Under the pieces are notes generated by a model that worked only from the letters and a program-made list of their open reading frames with translations, did not search any database and had not been told where the DNA came from. Positions 20,425 to 30,255 of a stretch of DNA of 64,000 nt are shown in pieces (position 1 is the stretch's first letter; each line of letters starts with the position of its first letter). Origin of the DNA: Gilliamella sp. ESL0443 (GTDB taxonomy: Bacteria; Pseudomonadota; Gammaproteobacteria; Enterobacterales; Orbaceae); contig NZ_CP048263.1 of assembly GCF_019469165.1 (NCBI RefSeq), forward strand, positions 2,170,001 through 2,234,000, written 5' to 3'. The position numbers and the translations under genes were made by a program.

Positions 20425-22392
20425 ATGACAAATAATCCACTTATCAAACTTGAGAATATTGTTCGTGAATTTCCAGCCGGTGATTCAACCATACAAGTGC
20501 TTAAAAATATCAATTTAACGATCAATGCCGGTGAAATGGTTGCCATTATTGGTGCGTCTGGCTCAGGCAAATCGACGTTAATGAATATTTTAGGTTGTTT
20601 AGATAAACCAAGCTCGGGGGTCTATACCATTGGAGGTCGTACCACCAATAAATTATCACCCGATGAATTAGCTGAATTACGTCGTGAACATTTTGGATTT
20701 ATCTTTCAACGCTATCATTTATTAAGCGCCTTAACTGCACAAGGTAACGTTGAAATTCCCGCCATTTATGCAGGAATCACTAATGAACAACGAAAAAAAC
20801 GAGCTATTGAAATATTAACGCGTTTAGGGCTTGAAGATAAAATTAGTAATAAACCCAGTCAATTATCAGGAGGTCAACAACAGCGTGTCAGTATTGCTCG
20901 AGCCTTAATAAATGGCGGACAAGTTATTTTAGCAGATGAACCAACAGGCGCACTTGACCGTAAAAGCGGATTAGAAGTTATGGCTATCTTGCGAGAACTT
21001 CATAAACAAGGGCATACGGTGATTATTGTAACGCATGATAGCAATATTGCCCAAAGTGCAGAGCGAATTATTGAAATCAGTGACGGAAATATTATCTCAG
21101 ATTCAATCAATCCTAATTATCAGGTAGAAGAAAAAAAAGATAATCGCCAAGTTAAACAGATCGAAACTACTAAAACCCAAGACAACTTTCAAGCTAAATA
21201 CAATCGTTTTCGAGACGCCTTTAATATGGCGATATTGTCGATGCGTTCTCAACGATTACGCACTTTTCTAACCATGCTTGGTATCATCATTGGCATAGCC
21301 TCTGTCGTTTCTATGGTTGCATTAGGAGAAGGCACAAAACAAAAAATACTCTCGAATATAAACTCATTAGGAACAAGCACGCTAGAGATTTATCCCGGTA
21401 GCGGATTTGGGGATCGTAATGCAGATAAAATTACCACCCTTCGCTCATCCGATGCTGACTTTTTAGCGAAACAGAATTTTGTTCATAGCACGACCCCAAA
21501 TCTGGCAACATCAGTCTATTTTCGAGTCAAAAATTTGGCGATGACTGGTACAGTAAATGGTGTGGGAGAGCAATTTTTTGCCGTTCGTGGTTATAACATC
21601 ACCCAAGGTATTGCTTTTGACCAAGCTAGTGTTGCATCATCAGCACAAGATGCCGTTATCGATGAAAATACCGTTAAACAGTTATTTAAGAATGAAAATC
21701 CAATTGGAAAAATTCTTATGGTGGGTCAATTACCGGTAAGAATAATCGGTGTTGCCGCCAAACAACAACAGGGATTTGGTAATAATGAGAGTCTTAATAT
21801 CTGGTTACCTTATACCACTGTCATTAATCGCATGGTTGGACAAACATCGTTAAGAAGTATTACGGTTCGGATTAATGATAATGTTGATTTATCAGTTGCT
21901 GAACAAGCGATTAATAAAATCATGATACAACGGCATGGTGTTAAAGACTTTTTTATCTTTAATTCAGATAGCATCCGTGAAACGGTTAATTCTTCGGCTT
22001 GGCTATTAACATTATTAATCTCAGCCATTGCATTTATCTCACTGTTAGTGGGTGGGATTGGTGTTATGAATATCATGCTAGTATCCGTCACAGAAAGAAC
22101 CCGAGAAATTGGCGTACGCATGGCAGTGGGTGCACGTTCAAGTGATATACTGCAACAGTTTTTAATCGAAGCAGTATTAGTGTGTCTAATCGGCGGAACA
22201 TTAGGTATTTTATTATCATTTATGGTCGGTGGAATTTTTAATTATTTTGTCACAATATTTGCAATGCGTTTTTCAATCATTTCAATTATTGCTGCCTTTA
22301 GCTGTTCAAGTATAATTGGCATAATTTTTGGGTATTTTCCAGCAAAACGAGCCGCAAAACTTGATCCAATTTATGCATTAGAAAGAGAATAA
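20425..22392 (+). CDS. macB: MacB-type ABC exporter (ATPase-permease fusion)
   Basis: 655 residues: N-terminal ATPase (Walker [10 protein letters not shown], signature LSGGQQQR, Walker B '[10 protein letters not shown]', H-loop THD), then a transmembrane helix around 285, a large periplasmic domain and three C-terminal helices with the FtsX/MacB permease motif '[23 protein letters not shown]'. With MacA it expels macrolides, enterotoxin-like peptides or siderophores in relatives; the substrate here is unknown. ATG is 1 bp after the macA stop. Confidence 0.95.
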   Translation: MTNNPLIKLENIVREFPAGDSTIQVLKNINLTINAGEMVAIIGASGSGKSTLMNILGCLDKPSSGVYTIGGRTTNKLSPDELAELRREHFGFIFQRYHLLSALTAQGNVEIPAIYAGITNEQRKKRAIEILTRLGLEDKISNKPSQLSGGQQQRVSIARALINGGQVILADEPTGALDRKSGLEVMAILRELHKQGHTVIIVTHDSNIAQSAERIIEISDGNIISDSINPNYQVEEKKDNRQVKQIETTKTQDNFQAKYNRFRDAFNMAILSMRSQRLRTFLTMLGIIIGIASVVSMVALGEGTKQKILSNINSLGTSTLEIYPGSGFGDRNADKITTLRSSDADFLAKQNFVHSTTPNLATSVYFRVKNLAMTGTVNGVGEQFFAVRGYNITQGIAFDQASVASSAQDAVIDENTVKQLFKNENPIGKILMVGQLPVRIIGVAAKQQQGFGNNESLNIWLPYTTVINRMVGQTSLRSITVRINDNVDLSVAEQAINKIMIQRHGVKDFFIFNSDSIRETVNSSAWLLTLLISAIAFISLLVGGIGVMNIMLVSVTERTREIGVRMAVGARSSDILQQFLIEAVLVCLIGGTLGILLSFMVGGIFNYFVTIFAMRFSIISIIAAFSCSSIIGIIFGYFPAKRAAKLDPIYALERE

Positions 22393-22411
22393 AAAGCGCT
22401 GTTAAAATAAA

Positions 22412-22441
22412 ATCCCTTTGCACGATAAACTGCAAAGGGAT
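22412..22441 (-). terminator. Intrinsic terminator of dsbA (possibly bidirectional with macB)
   Basis: 11-bp perfect stem ATCCCTTTGCA / TGCAAAGGGAT, 8-nt loop. On the minus strand it is followed by TTTTATTTT. The plus side lacks a T-run, so macB termination there would be weaker. Confidence 0.88.
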
Positions 22442-22468
22442 GACAATTTGTTAATAACTGTTTAAAAA

Positions 22469-23212
22469 TTAATTATTTTGTTCTTCACTTTCAGTTTTTT
22501 TATCGTTTTCTACCTTAACATGCGGATCTAAATCCACTAAGTAGGCAGTAACTCTCGCATAATCTTTGACATAATCAGTGGTATTTTTAGTATTAAGACC
22601 ACGCGAGTTCACAAAAAACTTACGATTAACCACAACAGTTGGAATTGACTCCGGTGTTAATTGATTATAGGCCTCAGTTTGTTGTGTCATAAACGCTTTA
22701 ACTAAAAAACTTTGTTTGGTTTTATCAAACAGTTCAGCATCAACACCTAAGTCAGCAAAGACAGCTTTAATATCATCAGCAGTTTTTAATTTACGCTCGG
22801 TTTGCACTGCTTTATAAAGAGCATCTGACACTTTATCTTCAATACCTAATACATTAGCCACCGCCCATGCTTCAGCTAGCTCTTTAGCTAATGGACCAAA
22901 ATTTTCTAAATGGTAACGTTTAAATTTAGTACCATTTGGTAAAGCTTTAGCAATCGCGTCTGTTGCATGATATTCGCTTTCAAATTTAAAACAGCTAGGA
23001 CAGTTGAATGAGAAAAACTCTACAACCTCTTTATCTGGAGAGGGTTCAAATGGTAAAACTCCATATTGTTCACCTTGTTCAATCGGTTTTAGCTGCTCAG
23101 CAACATTTGCTGTAGCGGGTTGAGTATCATTTTTATTATCTGCCGGCGCTTCTTGCGCAAAACAGGTTATAGAAGTTAATAATACTCCAATAGCAATAAG
23201 CGTTTTTTTCAT
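22469..23212 (-). CDS. dsbA: Thiol:disulfide interchange protein DsbA
   Basis: Periplasmic oxidant that introduces disulfides into exported proteins. 247 residues with a signal peptide ending near CFAQ (residue 20), a Gln/Thr-rich linker to about 45, and a thioredoxin-like domain with active site C71-P-S-C74. E. coli DsbA has CPHC, so the central residue differs. The cis-Pro loop reads SIPTV. An acidic Lys/Glu/Asn tail follows. It lies 14 bp after yihD, as in enteric bacteria; its reoxidant DsbB is not in the window. Confidence 0.95.
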   Translation of the reverse strand: MKKTLIAIGVLLTSITCFAQEAPADNKNDTQPATANVAEQLKPIEQGEQYGVLPFEPSPDKEVVEFFSFNCPSCFKFESEYHATDAIAKALPNGTKFKRYHLENFGPLAKELAEAWAVANVLGIEDKVSDALYKAVQTERKLKTADDIKAVFADLGVDAELFDKTKQSFLVKAFMTQQTEAYNQLTPESIPTVVVNRKFFVNSRGLNTKNTTDYVKDYARVTAYLVDLDPHVKVENDKKTESEEQNN

Positions 23213-23226
23213 TTAATTTATTCTCC

Positions 23227-23496
23227 TTATTCTTTAATAATTCCGCGAGCTTTTAATATTGCTGATTTAAAATCATCTTCATAATCTTTTTTTAATCCAG
23301 GTATAGCTTCGTTTTTATCTGAATTACGCATTTTTAAATGATAAATTAAAACTTCATCACTAAGATCTTTTAAATTACCATCAAAACCAGCTTCTTTACC
23401 CAATTTATCTAAAAGCTGTAATAAATTGAGATCTGAATCATTTTCCCAAGCTGGTTGTAATAACCCAATTAACTCATCAATACGATGACATTTCAT
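23227..23496 (-). CDS. yihD: YihD family protein (DUF1040)
   Basis: 89 residues, matching E. coli YihD end to end (starts [17 protein letters not shown], ends ARGIIKE). Function unknown. It precedes dsbA and is divergent from mobA, the same arrangement as in E. coli except that the kinase gene srkA is missing between yihD and dsbA. Confidence 0.95.
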   Translation of the reverse strand: MKCHRIDELIGLLQPAWENDSDLNLLQLLDKLGKEAGFDGNLKDLSDEVLIYHLKMRNSDKNEAIPGLKKDYEDDFKSAILKARGIIKE

Positions 23497-23725
23497 AATA
23501 ACTACCTTTTAATTATTCAACTAAGTTGATAGATGATGACATAAACCTTTATGTTAATCTTTACTTTACAATCTATATATTAATAAGCTTCTAGTATATA
23601 CTCGGCTTTAAATTTAAATTGTCCATTTAAAAGATTCATAAACAAGTATATTTTATGTCTAAAAAATAACTTTGCTATATAGTAATGTTATTTTGCTTTT
23701 TGGCAATGTAAAAGAGAAAGAATTT

Positions 23726-24319
23726 ATGGAAAAACTGCCTATTACTGCTATTATTTTAGCTGGTGGTCAGAGTAACCGCATGAATGGTGTGGATAAAGGC
23801 TTGATGTTATTAGCTGGGAAACCACTTTTTCAACATGTAATTGATCGCATCAAACCTCAAGTCGATTTTATAATGATTAATTGTAATCAGCATGCTGATC
23901 AGTATGGCTCGCTAAACTACCCTATTTTTGGTGATGATTTAAAAGGATTTTTAGGGCCGCTTGCCGGAATCTATAGTGGCTTATTACGAAGCAATACAGA
24001 TTGGAACTTATTTGTTAGTTGTGATACCCCTTTTTTACCAGATGATTTGCTCGCTCGATTAGCAAAATTTTCAGCTACTCATCAAGCTATTTTTCCTTTT
24101 GATGGTAAGGATAATCATCCAACCATTTTATTAATCAATAAATCTGTCATTGCTCAACTAAAAAAATATTTAGAAAACGGTGATCGCAAACTGATGCTGT
24201 TTTTAAAGAAGATTCATGCAACTGCTGTTAATTTTAGCGATACGCCTACTAGTTTTATCAATATTAATACAGTTGATATGCTAGAAAGTGCCAATTTGGC
24301 AATTGAGGCGAATAAATAA
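23726..24319 (+). CDS. mobA: Molybdenum cofactor guanylyltransferase
   Basis: Attaches GMP to molybdopterin to give the MGD cofactor used by DmsA-type enzymes, such as the DMSO reductase of this window. 197 residues from ATG 23726 (MEKLPITAIILAGGQSNRM), which has AGAGAAAG upstream and aligns with E. coli MobA (194); a longer in-frame start at 23672 is unlikely. Nucleotide-binding 'LAGGQSNRMNGVDKG' and metal-binding 'SCDTPFLP' are visible. Confidence 0.95.
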   Translation: MEKLPITAIILAGGQSNRMNGVDKGLMLLAGKPLFQHVIDRIKPQVDFIMINCNQHADQYGSLNYPIFGDDLKGFLGPLAGIYSGLLRSNTDWNLFVSCDTPFLPDDLLARLAKFSATHQAIFPFDGKDNHPTILLINKSVIAQLKKYLENGDRKLMLFLKKIHATAVNFSDTPTSFININTVDMLESANLAIEANK

Positions 24320-24367
24320 ATCACAAATCGGGCCTTTTTATGCATTAGCTTATTGATTTTTTTGTTT

Positions 24368-24385
24368 AAAAACCCCGTTCCTCAA
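24368..24385 (-). repeat. 18-bp repeat, right copy
   Basis: Reverse complement of 18768-18785, located in the 115-bp gap between the convergent mobA and threonine aldolase genes. It also sits about 50 bp after the aldolase stop, but it forms no stem and is not a typical terminator. Confidence 0.6.
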
Positions 24386-24434
24386 CTTTTTTTATATTTT
24401 AATTATTAACAGTTTGATAGATAAAAACTTACTG

Positions 24435-25466
24435 TCATTTTTTAAGCAATTTTTTTAATTCTTGAGCAAAGCTTTCTATTTCAACTTCTTGTGTTGACCA
24501 CGAAGTGCAAAAACGTAAACAAATATGGTTTGGATCACTTTGCCCTAAATTATCCACAGCATAACGTGAAGTAATTTTTTTGGCTAATTGATTCGGTAAA
24601 TTGACAAACAGCTGGTTGGTTTGTGGTTTGGCTGCAAAGGTGAATCCCTCATTTTCAAATAAGTTTGTAAGTTTTTCAGCCATCATATTGCTATGTTTGC
24701 CTAATGAAAGATAAAGGTTATTTTGCATTAACGCTTTAAATTGTACAGCTATAATCCAACTTTTAGCTAATATTGCTCCTTTTTGTTTCATATTAAAACG
24801 GAAGTCGCGATTAATATTATGATTGTTAAATACCAACGCTTCACCAGCAAAACCACCAACTTTAGTGCCACCAATATAAAATACATCGGTATACTTGGCT
24901 AAATCAGGGAAAGTAATGTCATTATCTTTAGCGCCTAATGCCATAGCTAAACGCGCACCATCTAAATAAAGATATAAATGATTTTTTTGACAAAATTGAT
25001 ACAGTTTTTTTAGCTCTTGTTTGGTATATAGGGTACCTAATTCGGTAGTGTTGGAAATGTATATGAGCTTTGGTTGGACCATGTGCTCGTCACAATGATA
25101 ATCTAAAACAGGTTTTATGGATTCTGGTGTTAATTTTCCATCTTCAGTTTTCACCGTTACAACCTTATGCCCTGTGGCTTCAATTGCACCCGTTTCATGC
25201 ACATTGATGTGTCCGGTTTCCGCTGCAATCACAGCCTGATATGGTTTTAGTATATGTGAAATGGTTGTTAAATTGGTAATTGTCCCACCAGCTATAAAAT
25301 GTATGTCTGCATTCGGGGATTTTAATCTTTTCCTAATCTGATCGATTGCATCATTACAACAATCATCTAAGCCATATCCAATCAACTTTTTATTATTGAT
25401 ATTGATAAATTCTTCTAACAATTTAGGGTGTACTGTTTGATTATAATCATTTAAAAAATCGTACAT
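24435..25466 (-). CDS. ltaE: Low-specificity L-threonine aldolase-type PLP enzyme
   Basis: Cytosolic fold-type I PLP enzyme that splits threonine/allo-threonine to glycine and acetaldehyde or a related beta-hydroxy amino acid. 343 residues from ATG 25466 (MYDFLNDYNQTVHP); an extension to 25511 is possible but lies in the promoter gap towards mobB. PLP lysine is in 'YIGGTKVGGFAGEALVF', the phosphate-binding loop in 'FIAGGTITNLTTI', and the Asp pairing with the ring in 'YLDGARLAMAL'. The sequence resembles the Gram-positive-like group more than E. coli LtaE, so the gene symbol is approximate. Confidence 0.82.
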   Translation of the reverse strand: MYDFLNDYNQTVHPKLLEEFININNKKLIGYGLDDCCNDAIDQIRKRLKSPNADIHFIAGGTITNLTTISHILKPYQAVIAAETGHINVHETGAIEATGHKVVTVKTEDGKLTPESIKPVLDYHCDEHMVQPKLIYISNTTELGTLYTKQELKKLYQFCQKNHLYLYLDGARLAMALGAKDNDITFPDLAKYTDVFYIGGTKVGGFAGEALVFNNHNINRDFRFNMKQKGAILAKSWIIAVQFKALMQNNLYLSLGKHSNMMAEKLTNLFENEGFTFAAKPQTNQLFVNLPNQLAKKITSRYAVDNLGQSDPNHICLRFCTSWSTQEVEIESFAQELKKLLKK

Positions 25467-25528
25467 ATCATTAATCTTGTATAAAATAATATTTACGTTT
25501 AAATATAGCACGTTATTGTTGAGAATCT

Positions 25529-26023
25529 ATGAATAATAAAAAAATTATTGGTATTACTGGATATAGTGGATGTGGTAAAACCACTTTGCTAAAAAAGATT
25601 ATTCAGTTAATGGTTTTGCAAAATATTAAAGTAGGTTCATTAAAACATGCCCATCATGATATTGAGTTAGATATCCCTGGTAAAGATAGTTATGAGCTAC
25701 GCAAATCGGGGGCATTACAAACTATTGTTGCCTGCGATAAACGTTACGCATTGATTGAAGAAACACCAGATACCCCAGCAGATCTAAAAACGCTTATTAA
25801 TCGGTTTACCGATGTTGATGTGATATTAATTGAGGGATTTAAAGATGAACAAATTCCTAAAATTATGTGTCATCTAAAACAATGTCAAAAACCATTATTT
25901 ATTGATGATTTTACCATTGCTGTTGCTAGCGATGAGCCGTTAATAACATCTTTACCTGTATTAGATATTAATCAACCAGAGCAAATTGTGAATTTTATAA
26001 ATAATTATTTATTTTGCCGTTAA
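25529..26023 (+). CDS. mobB: Molybdopterin-guanine dinucleotide biosynthesis adaptor protein
   Basis: 164-residue GTPase-like protein that assists MobA. Walker A GYSGCGKTT at residues 10-18, 'KHAHHDIELDIPGKDSYELRKSGA' type segment (in part) and 'VILIEGFKDE'. In E. coli mobB directly follows mobA; here it is separated by the threonine aldolase gene. Confidence 0.94.
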   Translation: MNNKKIIGITGYSGCGKTTLLKKIIQLMVLQNIKVGSLKHAHHDIELDIPGKDSYELRKSGALQTIVACDKRYALIEETPDTPADLKTLINRFTDVDVILIEGFKDEQIPKIMCHLKQCQKPLFIDDFTIAVASDEPLITSLPVLDINQPEQIVNFINNYLFCR

Positions 26024-26068
26024 TATATCGTATTTTACTTAACTGTTTTTTTAACTAATATTATCATT

Positions 26069-26761
26069 ATGAAATTTCGACTAAGAAAAACTATAAGCAT
26101 TGCCAAGAAAGTCCTAATTGGATTAATGCTTTTCTCTGTTTTTCTTATTCTGCTTATGCGTTGGGTTAATCCTTGGGGTTCCATGCTGATGGTCGAAAGA
26201 AAGATCGCTAACTGGAATATTAATCAACAACGAATTTGGAAAGATTGGGATCAAATTTCAGATAATATTAAGATTGCCGTTATAGCTGCTGAAGATCAGC
26301 AATTTGCCAATCATTGGGGATTTGATTTTAAGGCAATAAACCGTGCGCTAAATTATAATAAAAATAATAGAAAAATCCGTGGCGCCAGTACCATCACTCA
26401 GCAAGTTGCGAAAAATATTTTTTTATGGTCATCGCGAAATTGGATCCGCAAAGGTGTTGAATCATGGTTCACAGTTTGGATTGAGCTTATTTGGTCAAAG
26501 CAACGGACACTTGAGATTTATTTAAATAGCGTTGAATGGGGGGAAGGGATTTTTGGTATTGAGGCCGCCTCACGCCACTACTTTGGTGTCAGTGCAAAGC
26601 AATTAACCAAAGAGCAAGCTAGTTTACTGGCTGCAATTTTACCTAATCCTAGAAAATGGAGTCCAGTTAATCCTAATATCCTTACACAAAAAAAAGCAAA
26701 ATGGATCCTAGGCCAAATGGAAAATTTAGATACGAAAAAATATTTGAAGAAACTTAATTAA
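26069..26761 (+). CDS. mtgA: Monofunctional biosynthetic peptidoglycan transglycosylase
   Basis: Polymerises lipid II glycan strands in the periplasm. 230 residues with an N-terminal membrane anchor (about 13-31) and a glycosyltransferase-51 domain: catalytic Glu in '[15 protein letters not shown]', then '[17 protein letters not shown]' and '[21 protein letters not shown]'. No transpeptidase domain. The stop overlaps the end of the convergent cobB by 4 bp. Confidence 0.96.
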   Translation: MKFRLRKTISIAKKVLIGLMLFSVFLILLMRWVNPWGSMLMVERKIANWNINQQRIWKDWDQISDNIKIAVIAAEDQQFANHWGFDFKAINRALNYNKNNRKIRGASTITQQVAKNIFLWSSRNWIRKGVESWFTVWIELIWSKQRTLEIYLNSVEWGEGIFGIEAASRHYFGVSAKQLTKEQASLLAAILPNPRKWSPVNPNILTQKKAKWILGQMENLDTKKYLKKLN

Positions 26762-27450
26762 TTAACGCTTAATGTTTCTACAAATTCAGGCACAATTTTA
26801 CTTGCTGGGCCGTAAATTTTGGTTTGAAATAAACTTTCCCCCAAACTCGGCTCTAAATTGAGCTCAACAGTTTTTGCCCACGATTGATTAGCAACCTCTA
26901 CAAAACCCGCTGCCGGGTAAACATTGCCCGATGTACCAATCGAAATAAAATAGTCAGCTTGTGAAAGCGCATGGTAAATTTTATTCATCTCTAATGGGAT
27001 TTCACCAAACCATACTATGTGAGGACGAATAAGCTTATTTTTTACATAATCCACATCTTGATGACAATCAATAATTTGCCCGGTTTGCTCATTACGAACT
27101 TTCAATAATTCGCCATGCATGTGAATAATATTTTTAGAACCCGCCCGCTCATGAAGATTATCAACATTTTGTGTCACAATTAATACATTTTCACTGCCGA
27201 GCTTATGTTCAAGCTCAGCTAAAGCAAAATGCGCTAAGTTTGGTTTTACCTCAGGGCTTTGTAATTTTTTTCGTAGCATATTATAGAAAGAATGGACCGC
27301 AATGGGATCGCGACTATAACCTTCATAGGTTGCAACATCATTAACATCATACCCTTCCCACAATCCATTTTGTGCACGGAATGTCGATAGTCCAGATTCC
27401 GCAGAAATACCCGCACCAGTTAAGATAACAAATTTAGGTTTTTGCAGCAT
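26758..27450 (-). CDS. cobB: Sir2-family NAD-dependent deacylase CobB, divergent
   Basis: 230 residues removing acyl groups from lysine with NAD. Sirtuin motifs: '[15 protein letters not shown]', '[12 protein letters not shown]', catalytic H112 in MHGE, '[11 protein letters not shown]'. Compared from memory with E. coli CobB, the four zinc cysteines are missing: only one Cys (C129) exists in the whole protein, and the CxCC segment is deleted. The class III acyl-pocket pair Y-x-x-R is Y56-x-x-L59, the Arg replaced (though R60 is adjacent). It probably remains a deacetylase; desuccinylase activity is doubtful. Confidence 0.92.
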   Translation of the reverse strand: MLQKPKFVILTGAGISAESGLSTFRAQNGLWEGYDVNDVATYEGYSRDPIAVHSFYNMLRKKLQSPEVKPNLAHFALAELEHKLGSENVLIVTQNVDNLHERAGSKNIIHMHGELLKVRNEQTGQIIDCHQDVDYVKNKLIRPHIVWFGEIPLEMNKIYHALSQADYFISIGTSGNVYPAAGFVEVANQSWAKTVELNLEPSLGESLFQTKIYGPASKIVPEFVETLSVN

Positions 27451-27496
27451 ATCTATCTTCCTTCTTATTAATAAGCCTTATTATCAATGAAACAGA

Positions 27497-28306
27497 TTAT
27501 TGACTATATTCTGTCGTAAATATATGTAAGGCTGGTTTGCTTAACTTTTGATATTGACTATAAGCTGTTGCTACTTCAAATTTTATTTCATCTTTTGATT
27601 TACCATCCAACCAACTATTGATCATAGCATGAATACTATAAGCTTCTGGCGCCATACGGTGCAAGGTTAAGATCAACGGGTTAATACCTAAACGAGATAG
27701 TGGTGGTGTAAAATATTTCTGACTTTTACAAGCAAATACTGCTGCATAGCGTGATTTTTGTTTTTCTTGAACATTTTTGGGTAAAGTATCCCAGCGTAAA
27801 TTATCGGGTAAATAATTTCGCCATGACCACTCCATTAAAGAGTCATGACCGATATAAATAACTAAATTGGCTTTTCCCCCTGCGACAATTTGGGTATTAT
27901 TGATTGAATAAGAAGCTTCTTTCTTCCCAGCTGAATAGGTTATAAAATCATTAACAGCATCATCAATATATTTACCATCATAAGCCTGTGCTATAAGATA
28001 AACATCTTTTGTTTTATGTTTATAAATTATTTCTTCCAAAATTTTACTATTCTCTGGTTTATTTATTTTTACCTGTTGCCACTCTTTTTGTTTATTAAAA
28101 TAGGTTTTAAAACCATAGGCCGCGCCCCAATAAAGATTATTTTTTGGATCTTGACCATTACCAATTGCGGCCGGAACGGGTACAATGCCTTGATACTTAT
28201 TATCACATAATGCAACAACGACATGAATTACTTTGGGATCAGCAAAACATGAAAAGGAAAAACACATAATTAGCATTAATAATAGATATTTACTCGCTTT
28301 CTTCAT
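27497..28306 (-). CDS. Secreted protein with caspase-like (clan CD) His-Cys pattern, function unknown
   Basis: 269 residues with a Sec signal peptide (cut near FADPK, residue 22). I do not recognise the family. The layout is alpha/beta: strand 'VIHVVVALCDN', helix, strand 'DVYLIAQAYDG', helix 'IDDAVNDFITYSAG', strand 'NLVIYIGHDS' with H154, then 'RYAAVFACKS' with C193. A hydrophobic strand ending in GH and a later one ending in AC are the catalytic dyad signature of caspase/gingipain-type peptidases. Start overlaps the vanW-like gene end by 17 bp, so the two are translated together. Peptidase activity is inferred; it could be an inactive binding protein. Confidence 0.6.
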   Translation of the reverse strand: MKKASKYLLLMLIMCFSFSCFADPKVIHVVVALCDNKYQGIVPVPAAIGNGQDPKNNLYWGAAYGFKTYFNKQKEWQQVKINKPENSKILEEIIYKHKTKDVYLIAQAYDGKYIDDAVNDFITYSAGKKEASYSINNTQIVAGGKANLVIYIGHDSLMEWSWRNYLPDNLRWDTLPKNVQEKQKSRYAAVFACKSQKYFTPPLSRLGINPLILTLHRMAPEAYSIHAMINSWLDGKSKDEIKFEVATAYSQYQKLSKPALHIFTTEYSQ

Positions 28307-29129
28307 TAGTTATCAATTCTCCATTCACTTCGTATTTTACAATTACATTATTTTTATACATCATTTCTGAACAAATACATGCCGGGGCGCCGCCGACATT
28401 GTTTTTGGTCATGGTGTCTCTCCAAATTTCATTTTTTCTATAGATAACACCTTGCCTTTTAATAAAGGCATGCTGCTTTTCATAAACATGATAGCTGTAT
28501 TGTCTTTCTTCATCACATAATAGCTCACCTTCTAGTTGGTGCTCTCCAACATGAAGCATAATTTGAAACGTTTTATCGGTAGGATTATGAATAATAAGAT
28601 CAATATAATTATAAAAAACAGCGGCACCCGAACCAAAAGGCAACACTCGACCATCATCAGGAAAAGGATCAAAGCTATGATTTGCTCGTTCGACTATTTG
28701 GAGTTCTGAATGGAGAGCTAACCAATGAATTAGATTACTAATCTGACATATACCACCGCCAATACCGGAACGAGCTACACCAAATGAAAGTTCCATTCCA
28801 TTCAAAAATCCTCGCTTTTTAGTTGGTTTTCCGACTAATCGGCAAAACGAAAAATATTCACCTGGTTTAATTAAGATTCCATTTAACGAATCCACTGCAA
28901 TTTTTAGATTTGTGACTTTATTGTATTGAAGCTGAATATCGCTGTTACCCAATCGACGTATTAATTTGGATGTATGTTTTTTATATCGATATGGTAAACG
29001 TAAATCATGACTACGTTCTAAGCTATATTGACGCGAAGAACAATACCAGAACAAATGACGAAACAAACGACGCTGATTTACCCTTAACCAATAAAGTAAG
29101 GGATGATAACTTGATAACGGTTTAGACAT
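28290..29129 (-). CDS. VanW family protein
   Basis: 279 residues with the VanW domain: 'GEYFSFCRLVGKPTKKRGF', 'GVARSGIGGGICQISNLIHWLALHS', 'VERANHSFDPFPDDGRVLPFGSGAAVFYN', 'DLIIHNP'. VanW was named from VanB-type vancomycin resistance clusters, where its function is unknown; in Gram-negatives it is an orphan protein. There is no obvious signal peptide; the N-terminus is basic and aromatic ('LRVNQRRLFRHLFWYCSSRQ'). No other van genes are near, so glycopeptide resistance is not implied. It is upstream of, and overlaps, the caspase-like gene. Confidence 0.88.
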   Translation of the reverse strand: MSKPLSSYHPLLYWLRVNQRRLFRHLFWYCSSRQYSLERSHDLRLPYRYKKHTSKLIRRLGNSDIQLQYNKVTNLKIAVDSLNGILIKPGEYFSFCRLVGKPTKKRGFLNGMELSFGVARSGIGGGICQISNLIHWLALHSELQIVERANHSFDPFPDDGRVLPFGSGAAVFYNYIDLIIHNPTDKTFQIMLHVGEHQLEGELLCDEERQYSYHVYEKQHAFIKRQGVIYRKNEIWRDTMTKNNVGGAPACICSEMMYKNNVIVKYEVNGELITNEESE

Positions 29130-29276
29130 TAATTGTTTTTTATCTTAAATTCCAATAAGATAAATTATAACATTAGTACTATTTTTTGAGAGAAGAGATG
29201 CATAAACTTTTAATAATAAACTAAAAGATATCTTAAAGAAGTTATATTATGATTTAGTACGTTAAGGATGAATAAA

Positions 29277-29966
29277 ATGAAAACAATAGGTTTAATCGGC
29301 GGGATGAGCTGGGAAAGTACCGTGACTTATTATCAAGTTATCAATCAAAAGGTAGGACAATCATTAGGAGGATTACATTCAGCGAAAACACTTTTATATA
29401 GTGTCGATTTTCAAGAAATTGAACATTGCCAAGCCAATGGTGAGTGGGATAAAAGTGCGCTTATTTTAATTGATGCAGCGAAAAGACTAGCATTAGCTGG
29501 GGCAGATTTCATTGTGATTTGTACCAATACTATGCATAAAGTCGCAGATCAGATTCAAGCAGTCATTGATATTCCCATTCTTCATATTGCTGATGTTACG
29601 GCACAGCACTTAATCAAAGAAAATATTCAAACCGTTGCTTTGCTTGGAACAAAATATACGATGGAACAAGACTTTTATAAATCAAAACTGATTAATAAAG
29701 GATTAAAAGTGCTTATTCCCGATGAGCAAGATAGAATGATCATCAATCAAATTATCTATGATGAACTCTGCCATGGCATAATTAAGCCAAGCGCTAAGCA
29801 AGCTTATCTTAATATTATTGATAAACTTGTTAAGCAAGGTGCACAAGGCGTTATACTGGGTTGCACCGAAATTGGTTTATTAATCCAACAGAAAGATTGT
29901 CTGACGCCGTTTTTTGATACTGCTTTATTGCATGCCCAGGAAGCCGCCTTATTTGCAATAAGTTAA
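29277..29966 (+). CDS. Aspartate/glutamate racemase family protein
   Basis: 229 residues from ATG 29277, chosen because AAGGA lies 8 nt before it; the ATG at 29268 overlaps that site. Cofactor-independent racemase with the two catalytic cysteines in 'VICTNTMHK' and 'ILGCTEIGLL' and the family opening 'TIGLIGGMSWEST'. E. coli YgeA is a broad-specificity member; the amino acid used here is not known. Stands alone between divergent vanW and the convergent HTH gene. Confidence 0.9.
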   Translation: MKTIGLIGGMSWESTVTYYQVINQKVGQSLGGLHSAKTLLYSVDFQEIEHCQANGEWDKSALILIDAAKRLALAGADFIVICTNTMHKVADQIQAVIDIPILHIADVTAQHLIKENIQTVALLGTKYTMEQDFYKSKLINKGLKVLIPDEQDRMIINQIIYDELCHGIIKPSAKQAYLNIIDKLVKQGAQGVILGCTEIGLLIQQKDCLTPFFDTALLHAQEAALFAIS

Positions 29967-29970
29967 TCAT

Positions 29971-30180
29971 TTACTCTTTATCATTATATTCCAGTATATC
30001 ACCCGGTTGGCAATCTAAATGTTTACAGATTGCCTCGAGGGTTGCTAGCCTGAATCCTTTTACTTTACCTTGCTTAAGTAATGATAAATTTTGTTCTGTA
30101 ATGCCGATTGCGGCCGCTAAGTCTTTGGATTTAACTTTGCGTTTAGCCAGCATCACATCTAAATTTATAATAATTGCCAC
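29971..30180 (-). CDS. Small Cro/CI-type helix-turn-helix regulator
   Basis: 69 residues, a single HTH of the YozG/XRE type: 'SKDLAAAIGITEQNLSLLKQGKVKGFRLATLEAICKHL' region, in part, and 'DCQPGDILEY' tail. Such proteins commonly sit next to DUF2975 membrane proteins, as here (75 bp upstream on the same strand), and probably regulate the pair. Target unknown. Confidence 0.9.
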   Translation of the reverse strand: MAIIINLDVMLAKRKVKSKDLAAAIGITEQNLSLLKQGKVKGFRLATLEAICKHLDCQPGDILEYNDKE

Positions 30181-30255
30181 ATTAAGATCCTATTAAATCA
30201 GTTTCCAGGTTAACGTCATTGTATCGTACTTAACGTTATTATTTATATGCCATAT

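Noticed and set aside
28290-29129. Vancomycin resistance determinant
   Set aside because: VanW alone, without vanA/B, vanH, vanX or the sensor genes, does not confer resistance, and Gram-negatives are intrinsically tolerant.
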